NCBI RefSeq assembly: GCF_002917095.1
Contig: NZ_PQGA01000003.1
Span: 490,431 to 554,430 of the forward strand
Source of the DNA: Paraburkholderia eburnea
GTDB lineage: Bacteria > Pseudomonadota > Gammaproteobacteria > Burkholderiales > Burkholderiaceae
Direction of reading: 5' to 3'
DNA length: 64,000 bases
The first letter of the stretch is position 1, and every line of letters begins with the position of its first letter. The notes beneath the pieces are model-generated. The model was given only the letters and a program-made list of their open reading frames with translations, did no database searches and was not told the origin of the DNA. This document shows positions 41,526 through 48,284 of the stretch, in pieces. A program made the translations under genes and the position numbers.

Positions 41526-41730
41526 GATATGTGAGAAAAACTAACAGCCGGTTCTTGCTCAGTCATTCCCGGGCGACCTGGCGCTAACCCTATGAATGAA
41601 AAGCCTTAGTAGGCTGGCAGGGCGAGGGAATTGTGGGATTTGTTGAGGAGGCGCGTAGGAAGCGGTATCGGGAAAACTCACCGACGTTTCTTCGCGCTCG
41701 ACCTGGCACCGCCTTTTTCGAGCGCAAATG

Positions 41731-41765
41731 AAAAAACCCGCACGGTTTTGACACCGTGCGGGTTT
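41731..41765 (-). terminator. Ancestral tRNA-Pro terminator, now beside attL
   Basis: Stem of 13 bp (41734-41746 with 41753-41765, core cccgcacggt/accgtgcggg) followed on the minus strand by six T. It lies 5 nt beyond the truncated tRNA fragment and was presumably the terminator of tRNA-Pro before the element inserted. Confidence 0.75.
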
Positions 41766-41770
41766 CTGTT

Positions 41771-41816
41771 CTGGTCGGGGCGAGAGGATTTGAACCTCCT
41801 ACCACCTGCACCCCAT
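41771..41816. mobile_element. attL: duplicated 3' part of tRNA-Pro(GGG)
   Basis: 46 bp identical to 47082-47127 except for one base (t41800 versus g47111). It contains the tRNA 3' end, T arm, variable loop and the anticodon loop and stem 3' strand, but no 5' half, so it is not a functional tRNA. This is the left boundary of the integrative element. Confidence 0.88.
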
Positions 41817-41946
41817 AAAGGCAACTCGCACTCTTTCCGCATCCGGTATAAACTGCCCCGCTCTGGGAAATCCTTGTCAGACGGGGATTTGAGCCGTATT
41901 CGCACTCTGGCTCAGTCTGCCCCCATCTAAGCCAAACCAAAGATTT

Positions 41947-41968
41947 TCCGGTAACCAGACGGTAACGG
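41947..41968. repeat. 22-bp subterminal direct repeat, left copy
   Basis: Identical over 22 bp to 47006-47027. Contains cggtaac twice (ccggtaac, acggtaac), and a third acggtaac follows at once in this copy. Position close inside attL suggests an integrase arm-type binding site. It also ends 18 nt before the integrase ATG, so integrase binding could repress its own gene. Confidence 0.7.
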
Positions 41969-41986
41969 GACGGTAACGGAGAAAAC

Positions 41987-43333
41987 ATGGGAAAGCTGAC
42001 GGTGCGCGCCATCGAGAGCTTCAAACCGGCTGAGAAGCCGTATCACAAACCTGACGGCGACGGTCTACGGCTTCGCATTGCCACTGACGGCACAAAGTCC
42101 TGGCAGATCAAATACACGGCCAACGGGAAGGAAACGACTGTCACACTCCCGCGCCGATACGGGCAACGGACGGACGACGGCCATCTCTCACTTGAGGATG
42201 CACGTATCGAGGCAGCAGGCATTCGCGCCCTCGCCCGCAGCGGCACCGACTACCAGCAAAAGATCGCAGACGACCGGGCCGCCGAAGAGCGAGCAAGGCA
42301 ACGCGAGCGCGACGAACAAGAAGCGCGCAATCGCCGCAAGACAGTCCGCCAACTGTTCGAACAATGGGCGACCGCCGAACTGTCAAGCCGGAAGGACGGC
42401 GGCGCCGAAACGAAGCGCGGACTTGAAAAGGACGTTCTGAGCGCGATAGGCAACCGGCACGCCGACGACATCACACGCGCCGACATTATGGCGATCCTCG
42501 ACGGAGTGAAGGCGCGAAACGCAAACCGGCTCGCAAACCGACTGCTGGCGGAAATGAGGCAGATGTTCGGATTTGGTGCCGTTCGGGAAATCGTCAAAGT
42601 TGATCCGACCTACGGCATCAAGAAACGGGACGTAGGCGGCAAGGATGCAGAGCGCGAACGCACGCTATCGGAAGAGGAGATTAAAGAACTCCCGGAGAAG
42701 CTCGAAGCAGCAAACCTGCTTACCTCGACCAAGCACGCTGTCTGGGTGATGCTCTCGACGCTCGCCAGAATCGGCGAACTCACGAACGCGCGCAAGGCGG
42801 ATATCGACATCGACGCCGGAACATGGATCATCCCTGCCGAGCATTCGAAGAATGGAAAGCCGCACACGGTCTACCTGAGCGACTTCGCCGCGCTGCACAT
42901 GGGCGAACTATTGGCGCTTTCGGATGATCCAGTGTGGCTGTTCCCGGCACGCAACATCGATACCGATGAGCCATCCCGCGCGGTTTGCTCGAAGTCGATC
43001 ACGAAGCAGCTTCACGACCGGCAACGCGGGAAGACAAAGACCAATGGAACCGCTCTGACGACCGCCCTAACCCTTCCGGGCGGCACGTGGACCCCACACG
43101 ACCTCCGGCGCACAGGGTCCACCCTCATGGGCGAATTGGGCGTTCACGGCGATGTGATTGAGAAGTGCCTGAATCACACGGAAGAGAACAAGATCAAGCG
43201 CACCTATCAGCGGGCGATCCGGCAACAGGAACAGATTGAAGCGTGGCAGAAGCTGGGCGACCGGCTCGACCTGCTCACGCGCGATGATGTCGACAACGTA
43301 GTTACGCTGGCGGGACGTGCAGCAAACGCATGA
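41987..43333 (+). CDS. int: P4-type tyrosine recombinase/integrase
   Basis: 448 aa. N-terminal DUF4102-like arm-binding domain (GKLTVRAIESFKPAEKPYHK ... DGLRLRIA), a core-binding region, and the catalytic domain with Arg in LARIGELTNARKADID (near 258), HSKNGK, HDLRRTGS (near 370) and the Tyr nucleophile in RTYQRAIRQQ (near 405). GGAG precedes the ATG. Drives integration at the tRNA-Pro 3' end. Catalytic residues are intact, so the element may still be mobile. Confidence 0.93.
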   Translation: MGKLTVRAIESFKPAEKPYHKPDGDGLRLRIATDGTKSWQIKYTANGKETTVTLPRRYGQRTDDGHLSLEDARIEAAGIRALARSGTDYQQKIADDRAAEERARQRERDEQEARNRRKTVRQLFEQWATAELSSRKDGGAETKRGLEKDVLSAIGNRHADDITRADIMAILDGVKARNANRLANRLLAEMRQMFGFGAVREIVKVDPTYGIKKRDVGGKDAERERTLSEEEIKELPEKLEAANLLTSTKHAVWVMLSTLARIGELTNARKADIDIDAGTWIIPAEHSKNGKPHTVYLSDFAALHMGELLALSDDPVWLFPARNIDTDEPSRAVCSKSITKQLHDRQRGKTKTNGTALTTALTLPGGTWTPHDLRRTGSTLMGELGVHGDVIEKCLNHTEENKIKRTYQRAIRQQEQIEAWQKLGDRLDLLTRDDVDNVVTLAGRAANA

Positions 43334-43343
43334 GGATAAGCAA

Positions 43344-43925
43344 ATGACGGATGCCACATTGAATGGCGGTGACGTGCGACGGAGTATTTCGGAAGCGATA
43401 GACCGAGTAGGCGATAGAACACATTCGCGTGAACACGTGGAGATTTTGGCTGCATTCGCCGAATCCGTGCTTCGAAATGTGAGCGAGAAAGCGCTGAAAC
43501 CAGCGTGGGATAACACGAAACGCCCGTCGCCCCCTGAAGTAAAGGAATGGGCGGCCAGTCGCGCTGCAATAGTGTTCAAGACGTGCAATAACCAAGAACG
43601 CCCTCTGTTTGAGTCGCTTGAGCTTGCATATTGGGCATACCACGCGGAATCCGAAACACAAGGCCATAAGAGAGTCAAATCAGTGGCGGCCCTTGGCCCT
43701 AGCCCGTTGCGGATTGAGCGGACGCTGAAGCTCTGGCGCAAGGGCCGCCGCCAAGTCGCAGCCCCTCTCGCAACGCTTGAAGTAGATTACGAGAGAATGC
43801 AAAGACCTGTGATTCCAGCGTTGAATAAGTACGGGTTCGACATTCCCATTTCCGCAGCCGACTGGTTTAAAAAAACGGAAATAAACCGCCGAAAAAATAA
43901 CGCGACTGCAGTGCCGCCGCACTAA
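43344..43925 (+). CDS. Element-borne hypothetical protein, 193 aa
   Basis: Starts at 43344 behind GAGGA, 10 nt after the integrase stop. Soluble, rich in charged and Trp residues (VKEWAASRAAIVFKTCNNQE, FESLELAYWAYHAESETQG), with a basic segment PLRIERTLKLWRKGRRQVAA and a C-terminal NRRKNN tail. No signal peptide or membrane helix. I do not recognise a family. Being directly behind int it may be co-transcribed; possible roles include a directionality factor or cargo, neither supported by motif. Confidence 0.65.
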   Translation: MTDATLNGGDVRRSISEAIDRVGDRTHSREHVEILAAFAESVLRNVSEKALKPAWDNTKRPSPPEVKEWAASRAAIVFKTCNNQERPLFESLELAYWAYHAESETQGHKRVKSVAALGPSPLRIERTLKLWRKGRRQVAAPLATLEVDYERMQRPVIPALNKYGFDIPISAADWFKKTEINRRKNNATAVPPH

Positions 43926-44018
43926 TTGCAAACGAAGTTGCCCGGAAATCCCCTCAGGGGGTCTTCCGAGCGGTCTTACTTCAGAAGCGCTGGAATCTCA
44001 TCGAAAATCGAACCCCTA

Positions 44019-44040
44019 CGGATTCCACCGGTGGAGTCCG
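44019..44040. promoter_or_regulatory. 22-bp near-perfect palindrome before the AlpA-like gene
   Basis: cggattccacc (44019-44029) and ggtggagtccg (44030-44040) are complementary at 10 of 11 positions. It ends 23 nt before the GTG start of the AlpA-like gene, a natural place for an autoregulatory operator. Confidence 0.5.
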
Positions 44041-44062
44041 GACTTCCTCGATAGGTTCGATT

Positions 44063-44326
44063 GTGACTACTAGCAGCACTCAGAAGGTCTCAAATCTCAT
44101 GCCTCCGCGCGCCGCCACTCGCGCGACCAACATCCAACCGCGCGGCCTGTCCGCCCGCCAAGCCGCCGCATATATCGGCATCGGCTACTCGACGCTCTTC
44201 GAGTTGCGGAAGAAAGACGCAACTTTCCCGGTCGCCGTGCAACTGTCGGCGAACAGAGTCGCGTATATGCGCGATGAGCTTGATGCGTGGCTTGAATCCA
44301 AGCGCGTCGCGTCCAACAGCCACTGA
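44063..44326 (+). CDS. AlpA-like helix-turn-helix regulator/excisionase
   Basis: 87 aa from the GTG at 44063 (an ATG at 44099 would give 75 aa and has AAGGT upstream). The core GLSARQAAAYIGIGYSTLFELRKKDATFPVAVQLSANRVAYMRDELDAWLESK is the winged-HTH pattern of AlpA/HTH_17 proteins, which control excision and integrase expression in P4-like elements. Followed at short distance by two small genes. Confidence 0.82.
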   Translation: MTTSSTQKVSNLMPPRAATRATNIQPRGLSARQAAAYIGIGYSTLFELRKKDATFPVAVQLSANRVAYMRDELDAWLESKRVASNSH

Positions 44327-44344
44327 GCGATAGGGCCGGCATCC

Positions 44345-44551
44345 ATGAATCCAGAGATCAAACGGCATTTCGAAGCGACCGAACGGCACTTGCTGGCGGC
44401 AATCGCCGAGCTTGAGACGATTCCAGACTCGAACTTCAAATTCTTGGCACTACAGATGCGGGAGGAAATGCTAGGCCGTGCCCGCGCCGGATGGGATTGC
44501 TACGTAGCGCGATGCGAGTCTATTCGCGCCCTAGCAAGGGAGGCGGCATGA
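44345..44551 (+). CDS. Element-borne small protein, 68 aa
   Basis: MNPEIKRHFEATERHLLAAI... is predicted wholly helical and charged, ending CESIRALAREAA. No recognised family. It lies 18 nt after the AlpA-like gene and its stop overlaps the next start by ATGA, which supports it being a real, co-translated gene. Confidence 0.6.
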   Translation: MNPEIKRHFEATERHLLAAIAELETIPDSNFKFLALQMREEMLGRARAGWDCYVARCESIRALAREAA

Positions 44552-44841
44552 TCGACGCCAACCACTTCGACGCTGCACGCATCACCGAACGGGCGACTAT
44601 GGACGATCCAACCACCTGGGGGCCGTTCACAGGTTCCGGCTACTACCCAGTTGACGATGCCCAACTCGCGGACGCACTTTCCGGGGCCGAAATCGTTGTC
44701 CACGAAGAAGGCTTCGAGGCATTCGAATATATCGAAGGCTATCTTTCTTCGGAGCGTGGCGGCATACCCTTCTTTGCCGTGAAGGACCGCACACCCGGCG
44801 CGGTTCACATGCTGTCGGCGCCCGGTCTGGATGATAGGTAA
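44548..44841 (+). CDS. Element-borne hypothetical protein, 97 aa
   Basis: Start at 44548 behind GGAGG with an ATGA overlap. Acidic, with aromatic residues (GPFTGSGYYPVDDAQLADAL, HEEGFEAFEYIEGYLSSERG). No transmembrane segment or signal peptide. Not recognised. The acidic character could suit a DNA-mimic or inhibitor but nothing specific supports this. Confidence 0.55.
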   Translation: MIDANHFDAARITERATMDDPTTWGPFTGSGYYPVDDAQLADALSGAEIVVHEEGFEAFEYIEGYLSSERGGIPFFAVKDRTPGAVHMLSAPGLDDR

Positions 44842-44843
44842 GC

Positions 44844-45629
44844 ATGTTCGCGCCGTTGTCCCCCCTGTTGGGCGCAATCGATTGCTCGACGTTGGATCGT
44901 ATTCGATCCAACGTTGCAGCAACGCCGCGCGAACGCCTTCTGCTCAACTTTCGCGCGGCGTTCACCTTAAGAGAGCGCCGGAAGGCATTTTTCCTCTCGG
45001 AAGCGCTCACGGCGCACGGCATACCACCTTGTTTTCGCCGGGATGAACGTTACCGGCTAGGAGAGCTTGACGAGTCGCAACGGTTCGATCTGTCCGCCTA
45101 TGACTTGCAATGGCTGGCAATGCGCTATCCCGATCATGCAGAGCAAGTGCGTGGCGGATATGCGTCTTTGCTCCAGGCCGATGACTGGCGCTGGCTTGCG
45201 AGCGCAGAATACTATTGGTCGTCGTCGCATCAAGGGGCAACGTGGAAGACCGTCAAGCAGCTGGCGCTTACTGTCGATCAGCAATGGGAATGCAACGTCT
45301 TGCGTAGTCAGCCAATCAAGCTGGCGGCGCAAGGCCTTGATCGTCGCCGCGTCAACGTTCGAAAAGCGATCATGGACGAACTGCCGAAGGCGATGCAGCG
45401 ACGGCACGAAGGCGACGCGAGAATGACTCTTGAACGCCGCTATCGAGTTTGGGTATGTAGTGAGATGGCCGGAAAAAGTCCGACGATGGCAGCGCGCTTA
45501 TATGGCCTTTGGACTGGCAACAAAATCTCCCGAAGTGTCGCGGATCGCGATGTCGAATGGGTGCGTCGGCACATCCCAGAGTCACGCAAGCGCCGGGGTA
45601 CGAATGACGCTCGCAACGACATGCAGTGA
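44844..45629 (+). CDS. Element-borne hypothetical protein, 261 aa
   Basis: Starts 2 nt after the preceding stop, so coupled. The N-terminal part (TPRERLLLNFRAAFTLRERRKAFFL...) and middle are rich in Trp and Arg; the C-terminal 60 residues (SPTMAARLYGLWTGNKISRS ... IPESRKRR) resemble a basic helix-turn-helix. This could be a replication or regulatory protein of the element. No family recognised. A perfect 11-bp inverted repeat (44889-44914) lies inside its 5' end. Last gene of the apparent alpA operon, followed by a hairpin. Confidence 0.6.
   Translation: MFAPLSPLLGAIDCSTLDRIRSNVAATPRERLLLNFRAAFTLRERRKAFFLSEALTAHGIPPCFRRDERYRLGELDESQRFDLSAYDLQWLAMRYPDHAEQVRGGYASLLQADDWRWLASAEYYWSSSHQGATWKTVKQLALTVDQQWECNVLRSQPIKLAAQGLDRRRVNVRKAIMDELPKAMQRRHEGDARMTLERRYRVWVCSEMAGKSPTMAARLYGLWTGNKISRSVADRDVEWVRRHIPESRKRRGTNDARNDMQ
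44889..44914. repeat. Perfect 11-bp inverted repeat within a coding 5' end
   Basis: acgttggatcg (44889-44899) and cgatccaacgt (44904-44914) with a 4-nt centre, 45 nt into the 261-aa gene. Could be a protein-binding site or an RNA hairpin affecting translation. Confidence 0.65.
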
Positions 45630-45940
45630 TGCATGCATGCTGTGTCGGGGATATTTCATATCCCCGGCTATCCCGTCACACCATCCCAGCCTTACCCAGC
45701 AAGGGTTTCCGCTGTGACAAAACGAGATGACAAGTCCGTGTTTTTTCTACACGGCTGTCACAGCATAAACCGGGTTCCCGTCACAGCATCGAAAGGATAT
45801 TGAAATAATTAAAACACCCGCTTTGAGCTTGTAAACCTTTTACCTACCTGGCACAATCGGCACCCGGTTTTCAGCAGTGAAGCGGAGCACGGCGGCGCGC
45901 TTCACGAAGTCCATCGCCGCCACTGGAATAACAATCAGAA
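45630..45940. other. Non-coding region of the element with GTCACA repeats
   Basis: 311 nt without a supported gene. Begins with a hairpin ggggatat/atatcccc (45647-45665), probably ending the upstream operon. Then four GTCACA-type motifs: 45675-45680 (+), 45713-45718 (as TGTGAC), 45757-45762 (+) and 45780-45785 (+). The last two extend to GTCACAGCAT and are spaced exactly 23 bp apart. AT-rich sequence follows (45790-45850). The layout resembles a small iteron-type origin or regulator-binding array. Confidence 0.5.
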
Positions 45941-46138
45941 ATGGAAGTAGCAAACCACATGCAGCAGATTCAAACGATCGACCTTGAAGACTTCGCGGAC
46001 CTCTACAGCGAATCGTCCATCATCAACACGACCAGGATCGGAAACACGAAGCTCCATACCGTCACTCACCCCACTCGCGGTAATCTGATTCTGATTGATA
46101 CCGGCACGTCAGAAGCTGGCTTCATCAACCTCAATTAA
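45941..46138 (+). CDS. Element-borne small protein, 65 aa (uncertain)
   Basis: MEVANHMQQIQTIDLEDFADLYSE... no recognised domain. An ATG at 45959 is an alternative start. The ribosome site is weak, so this remains a tentative gene supported mainly by length, strand and codon use similar to neighbours. Confidence 0.4.
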   Translation: MEVANHMQQIQTIDLEDFADLYSESSIINTTRIGNTKLHTVTHPTRGNLILIDTGTSEAGFINLN

Positions 46139-46517
46139 CATCCCCAAACCTGCAACGGGTTGGCATCGTCTTCGCGACGATGTTTTCGAAACACTACTAT
46201 CAGTCAACGTTGATTGATAGCTAATCAAACGCCGATTCACTTCTCGTCCCACGACGAAGCAATCACCCGATTGCCGTTCTGACACGTAACGCCCATCCGT
46301 GGGAGATGGTGCATTCGACCGCGAATGATCCTCCCATGATCCCGGTGAGAGGGTACGTGCAGGATCATTTCATAATATGCAATGTCTTAGAAAAACCAGA
46401 CTTCGCGGGTGGCTAGTGTTTCATCATTTGGCTTAAATTTTCACCCGATCCTTACATTTACTCCAGTAGTGCAAAGCGGGCGCCTTGGCCCGCTTCCCGC
46501 CGCTCTATATAAGAACG
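46139..46517. other. Non-coding region of the element near its right end
   Basis: 379 nt, AT-richer than the chromosome, without a supported gene. Contains an interrupted inverted repeat ctatca...tgatag (about 46197-46220) and repeated gatcat/ggatcat motifs near 46325-46370; no function assigned. Confidence 0.35.
46472..46497 (-). terminator. Hairpin after the small secreted-protein gene
   Basis: aagcgggc (46474-46481) with gcccgctt (46488-46495), loop of 6, followed by a short TTTG on the minus strand. Lies 21 nt beyond the stop at 46518. Confidence 0.55.
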
Positions 46518-46892
46518 TCAGTCGCCCGATTCGTCGACTTCTTCCAGCGTCATTGGGGGCAAGCCCTGCTTGGCATGTAGCGCGGCGCGATCCGCCTTGT
46601 CCCAGCACTTCCCGTAGGCGATCTTCTTGGCGTCTGCCTCTGTAGGCGCCACATCACGTCCGAAGTTGAACGCCCAAATCTTGACCGGCGCCAAGAAGTC
46701 GCCATCGTCCAGATGGATAACCTGTTGGAGTTCATAGTGGTGATGCGTCGGTCTGGACGCGTAGCCTAGCGCCGCCATTCCGGCAACGTTTTGGCAGAGG
46801 GTGTCCTTCATCATCAGCTGGGTGTTGTCCTGCTGCGCGAAGGCGACGGTTGAAGCAACCCCGAAAATCACGGCGAGTATCGTATTTTTCAT
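46518..46892 (-). CDS. Small exported protein on the element
   Basis: 124 aa with a clear signal peptide (MKNTILAVIFGVASTVAFA, then QQDNTQ). The mature protein has two Cys (DTLCQNVAGM and YGKCWDKADR), a HHHYELQQVIHLDDGDF stretch and an acidic tail EEVDESGD. AGGAG precedes the ATG at 46892. It is transcribed toward the element interior from just inside the right end, as cargo genes often are. Family not recognised; the two Cys may form a disulfide in the periplasm. Confidence 0.7.
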   Translation of the reverse strand: MKNTILAVIFGVASTVAFAQQDNTQLMMKDTLCQNVAGMAALGYASRPTHHHYELQQVIHLDDGDFLAPVKIWAFNFGRDVAPTEADAKKIAYGKCWDKADRAALHAKQGLPPMTLEEVDESGD

Positions 46893-47005
46893 AGTCTCTC
46901 CTGTAAGCGGGAGAATTAGACCATGAAAAATAAAACGGGGTCACACCGAGACGTATTTAACGGCCTTCGCAAAGGCCGTTGCTCGCACCTGCGAGTTTGT
47001 GACGA

Positions 47006-47027
47006 TCCGGTAACCAGACGGTAACGG
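47006..47027. repeat. 22-bp subterminal direct repeat, right copy
   Basis: Same orientation and sequence as 41947-41968, ending 54 nt inside attR. Two cggtaac cores. Probable integrase arm-type site. Confidence 0.7.
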
Positions 47028-47040
47028 AAGCCAGAAATGG

Positions 47041-47074
47041 AAAACGGGTTACAGACTTTCATCTGTAACCCGTT
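47041..47074 (-). terminator. Element-supplied terminator of tRNA-Pro
   Basis: 13-bp perfect stem aacgggttacaga (47043-47055) with its complement (47062-47074), then TTTT on the minus strand. It takes the place of the ancestral terminator now stranded beside attL. Confidence 0.75.
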
Positions 47075-47081
47075 GATTTTC

Positions 47082-47159
<78 letters not shown>

Positions 47160-47238
47160 AGAGCTAGAAAGTATAACAGACCCTTTTGCCGATTTGAATG
47201 CCTCAGATGCAATTCGTCGGAAAGAATCTTTGCAACCC

Positions 47239-47637
47239 TCACCGCCCAAGCAGATCGAGCACGTGCAGCAGTTCCTTGCGCAACTGATCGACGTCGACGC
47301 TCGCCATGTTGCCTTCGCTCACCGGCACCTCTTCCGCGTCGCCGGGCGCCCCCTCTTCCACGACCGCGCCATGCGAGTCGAGCCGGTTGCGCGCGCCGTT
47401 GATCGTGAAGCCCTGTTCGTAGAGCAATTCGCGAATGCGCCGGATCAGCAGGACTTCATGATGCTGGTAGTAGCGCCGGTTGCCGCGGCGCTTGACCGGT
47501 TTCAACTGCGTGAACTCCTGCTCCCAGTACCGCAGCACATGGGGCTTCACTCCGCACAGCTCGCTCACTTCGCCGATCGTGAAGTAGCGCTTGGCGGGTA
47601 TCGGAGGCAAGACGACCTTTTCGATTGTCGATGTCAT
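47239..47637 (-). CDS. MerR-like transcriptional regulator
   Basis: 132 aa. N-terminal winged HTH of the MerR family (RYFTIGEVSELCGVKPHVLRYWEQEF) followed by a short dimerisation helix. No metal-binding Cys cluster, so not a metal sensor. Position downstream of ihfA is conserved in Burkholderiaceae and other proteobacteria; the target is unknown. Start at 47637 is used; the upstream ATG at 47667 is less conserved in style. Confidence 0.88.
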   Translation of the reverse strand: MTSTIEKVVLPPIPAKRYFTIGEVSELCGVKPHVLRYWEQEFTQLKPVKRRGNRRYYQHHEVLLIRRIRELLYEQGFTINGARNRLDSHGAVVEEGAPGDAEEVPVSEGNMASVDVDQLRKELLHVLDLLGR

Positions 47638-47780
47638 CGCCGGGTTGCCGTCGTGGTGGTTGCGCAAAGTGGCGTCGCCGCCAGAGTCCGTTGTTGCCAG
47701 TCACGCCCGCTGCCTGGCACCCGTGCGGGCGGGCGCGGGTCATCCCGCGCCGTGATGCCTGTTCGATCGTTGCTGCGTTA

Positions 47781-48191
47781 TCAGCGCGGGAAGCTGGCTT
47801 CAGCGCCGCTTTCCACCAGCGCCTTGAGCTTCTGGCTTGCGTGGAACGTCACCACGCGGCGCGCGGCGATAGGAATCGCTTCGCCGGTCTTCGGGTTGCG
47901 GCCCGGACGTTGCGGCTTGTCGCGCAACTGGAAATTGCCGAAGCCCGAGAGCTTCACGCTGTCACCGCTTTCAAGCGCGTCACGAATCACTTCGAAGAAC
48001 GCTTCGACCATGTCCTTGGCTTCGCGCTTGTTGAGTCCGACGTTGTCGAACAGCAGTTCCGCGAGTTCGGCTTTGGTCAGCGTGGGCGTGTCGTTCGCGG
48101 CGCTTGCCGACGAGGCAGGGATATCGCGAATCATGGCGCTACGCTGTGCCGCGAGTAGGGCTTCGAAATCACTCGAGTTCATTTCGTTCAT
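47781..48191 (-). CDS. ihfA: Integration host factor subunit alpha
   Basis: 136 aa. The HU/IHF domain starts near residue 36 ([20 protein letters not shown]) and contains the arm motif [20 protein letters not shown]. The extra 35-residue N-terminal tail is usual in Burkholderia IhfA. An ATG at 48182 is an alternative start. Co-oriented with pheST, as in E. coli. Confidence 0.93.
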   Translation of the reverse strand: MNEMNSSDFEALLAAQRSAMIRDIPASSASAANDTPTLTKAELAELLFDNVGLNKREAKDMVEAFFEVIRDALESGDSVKLSGFGNFQLRDKPQRPGRNPKTGEAIPIAARRVVTFHASQKLKALVESGAEASFPR

Positions 48192-48284
48192 CTATCTATG
48201 AAATGGCGCGCTTCCGGTTCCCAGCACAGCAGTCTGCACTGCGCGAACCGGAAGCCCATGTCGGTACGGGAAAAGCCGGGAGGC

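Noticed and set aside
41771..41816. Second tRNA-Pro gene
   Set aside because: Only the 3' half is present, with no D arm or 5' acceptor strand; it is the attL duplication.
44500..45022. Minus-strand genes inside the element opposite the alpA operon
   Set aside because: They overlap well-spaced plus-strand genes with ATGA couplings and ribosome sites; no independent support.
45675..45789. CRISPR array
   Set aside because: The GTCACA repeats are only 6-10 bp, partly inverted, and there are no regular spacers or cas genes anywhere in the window.
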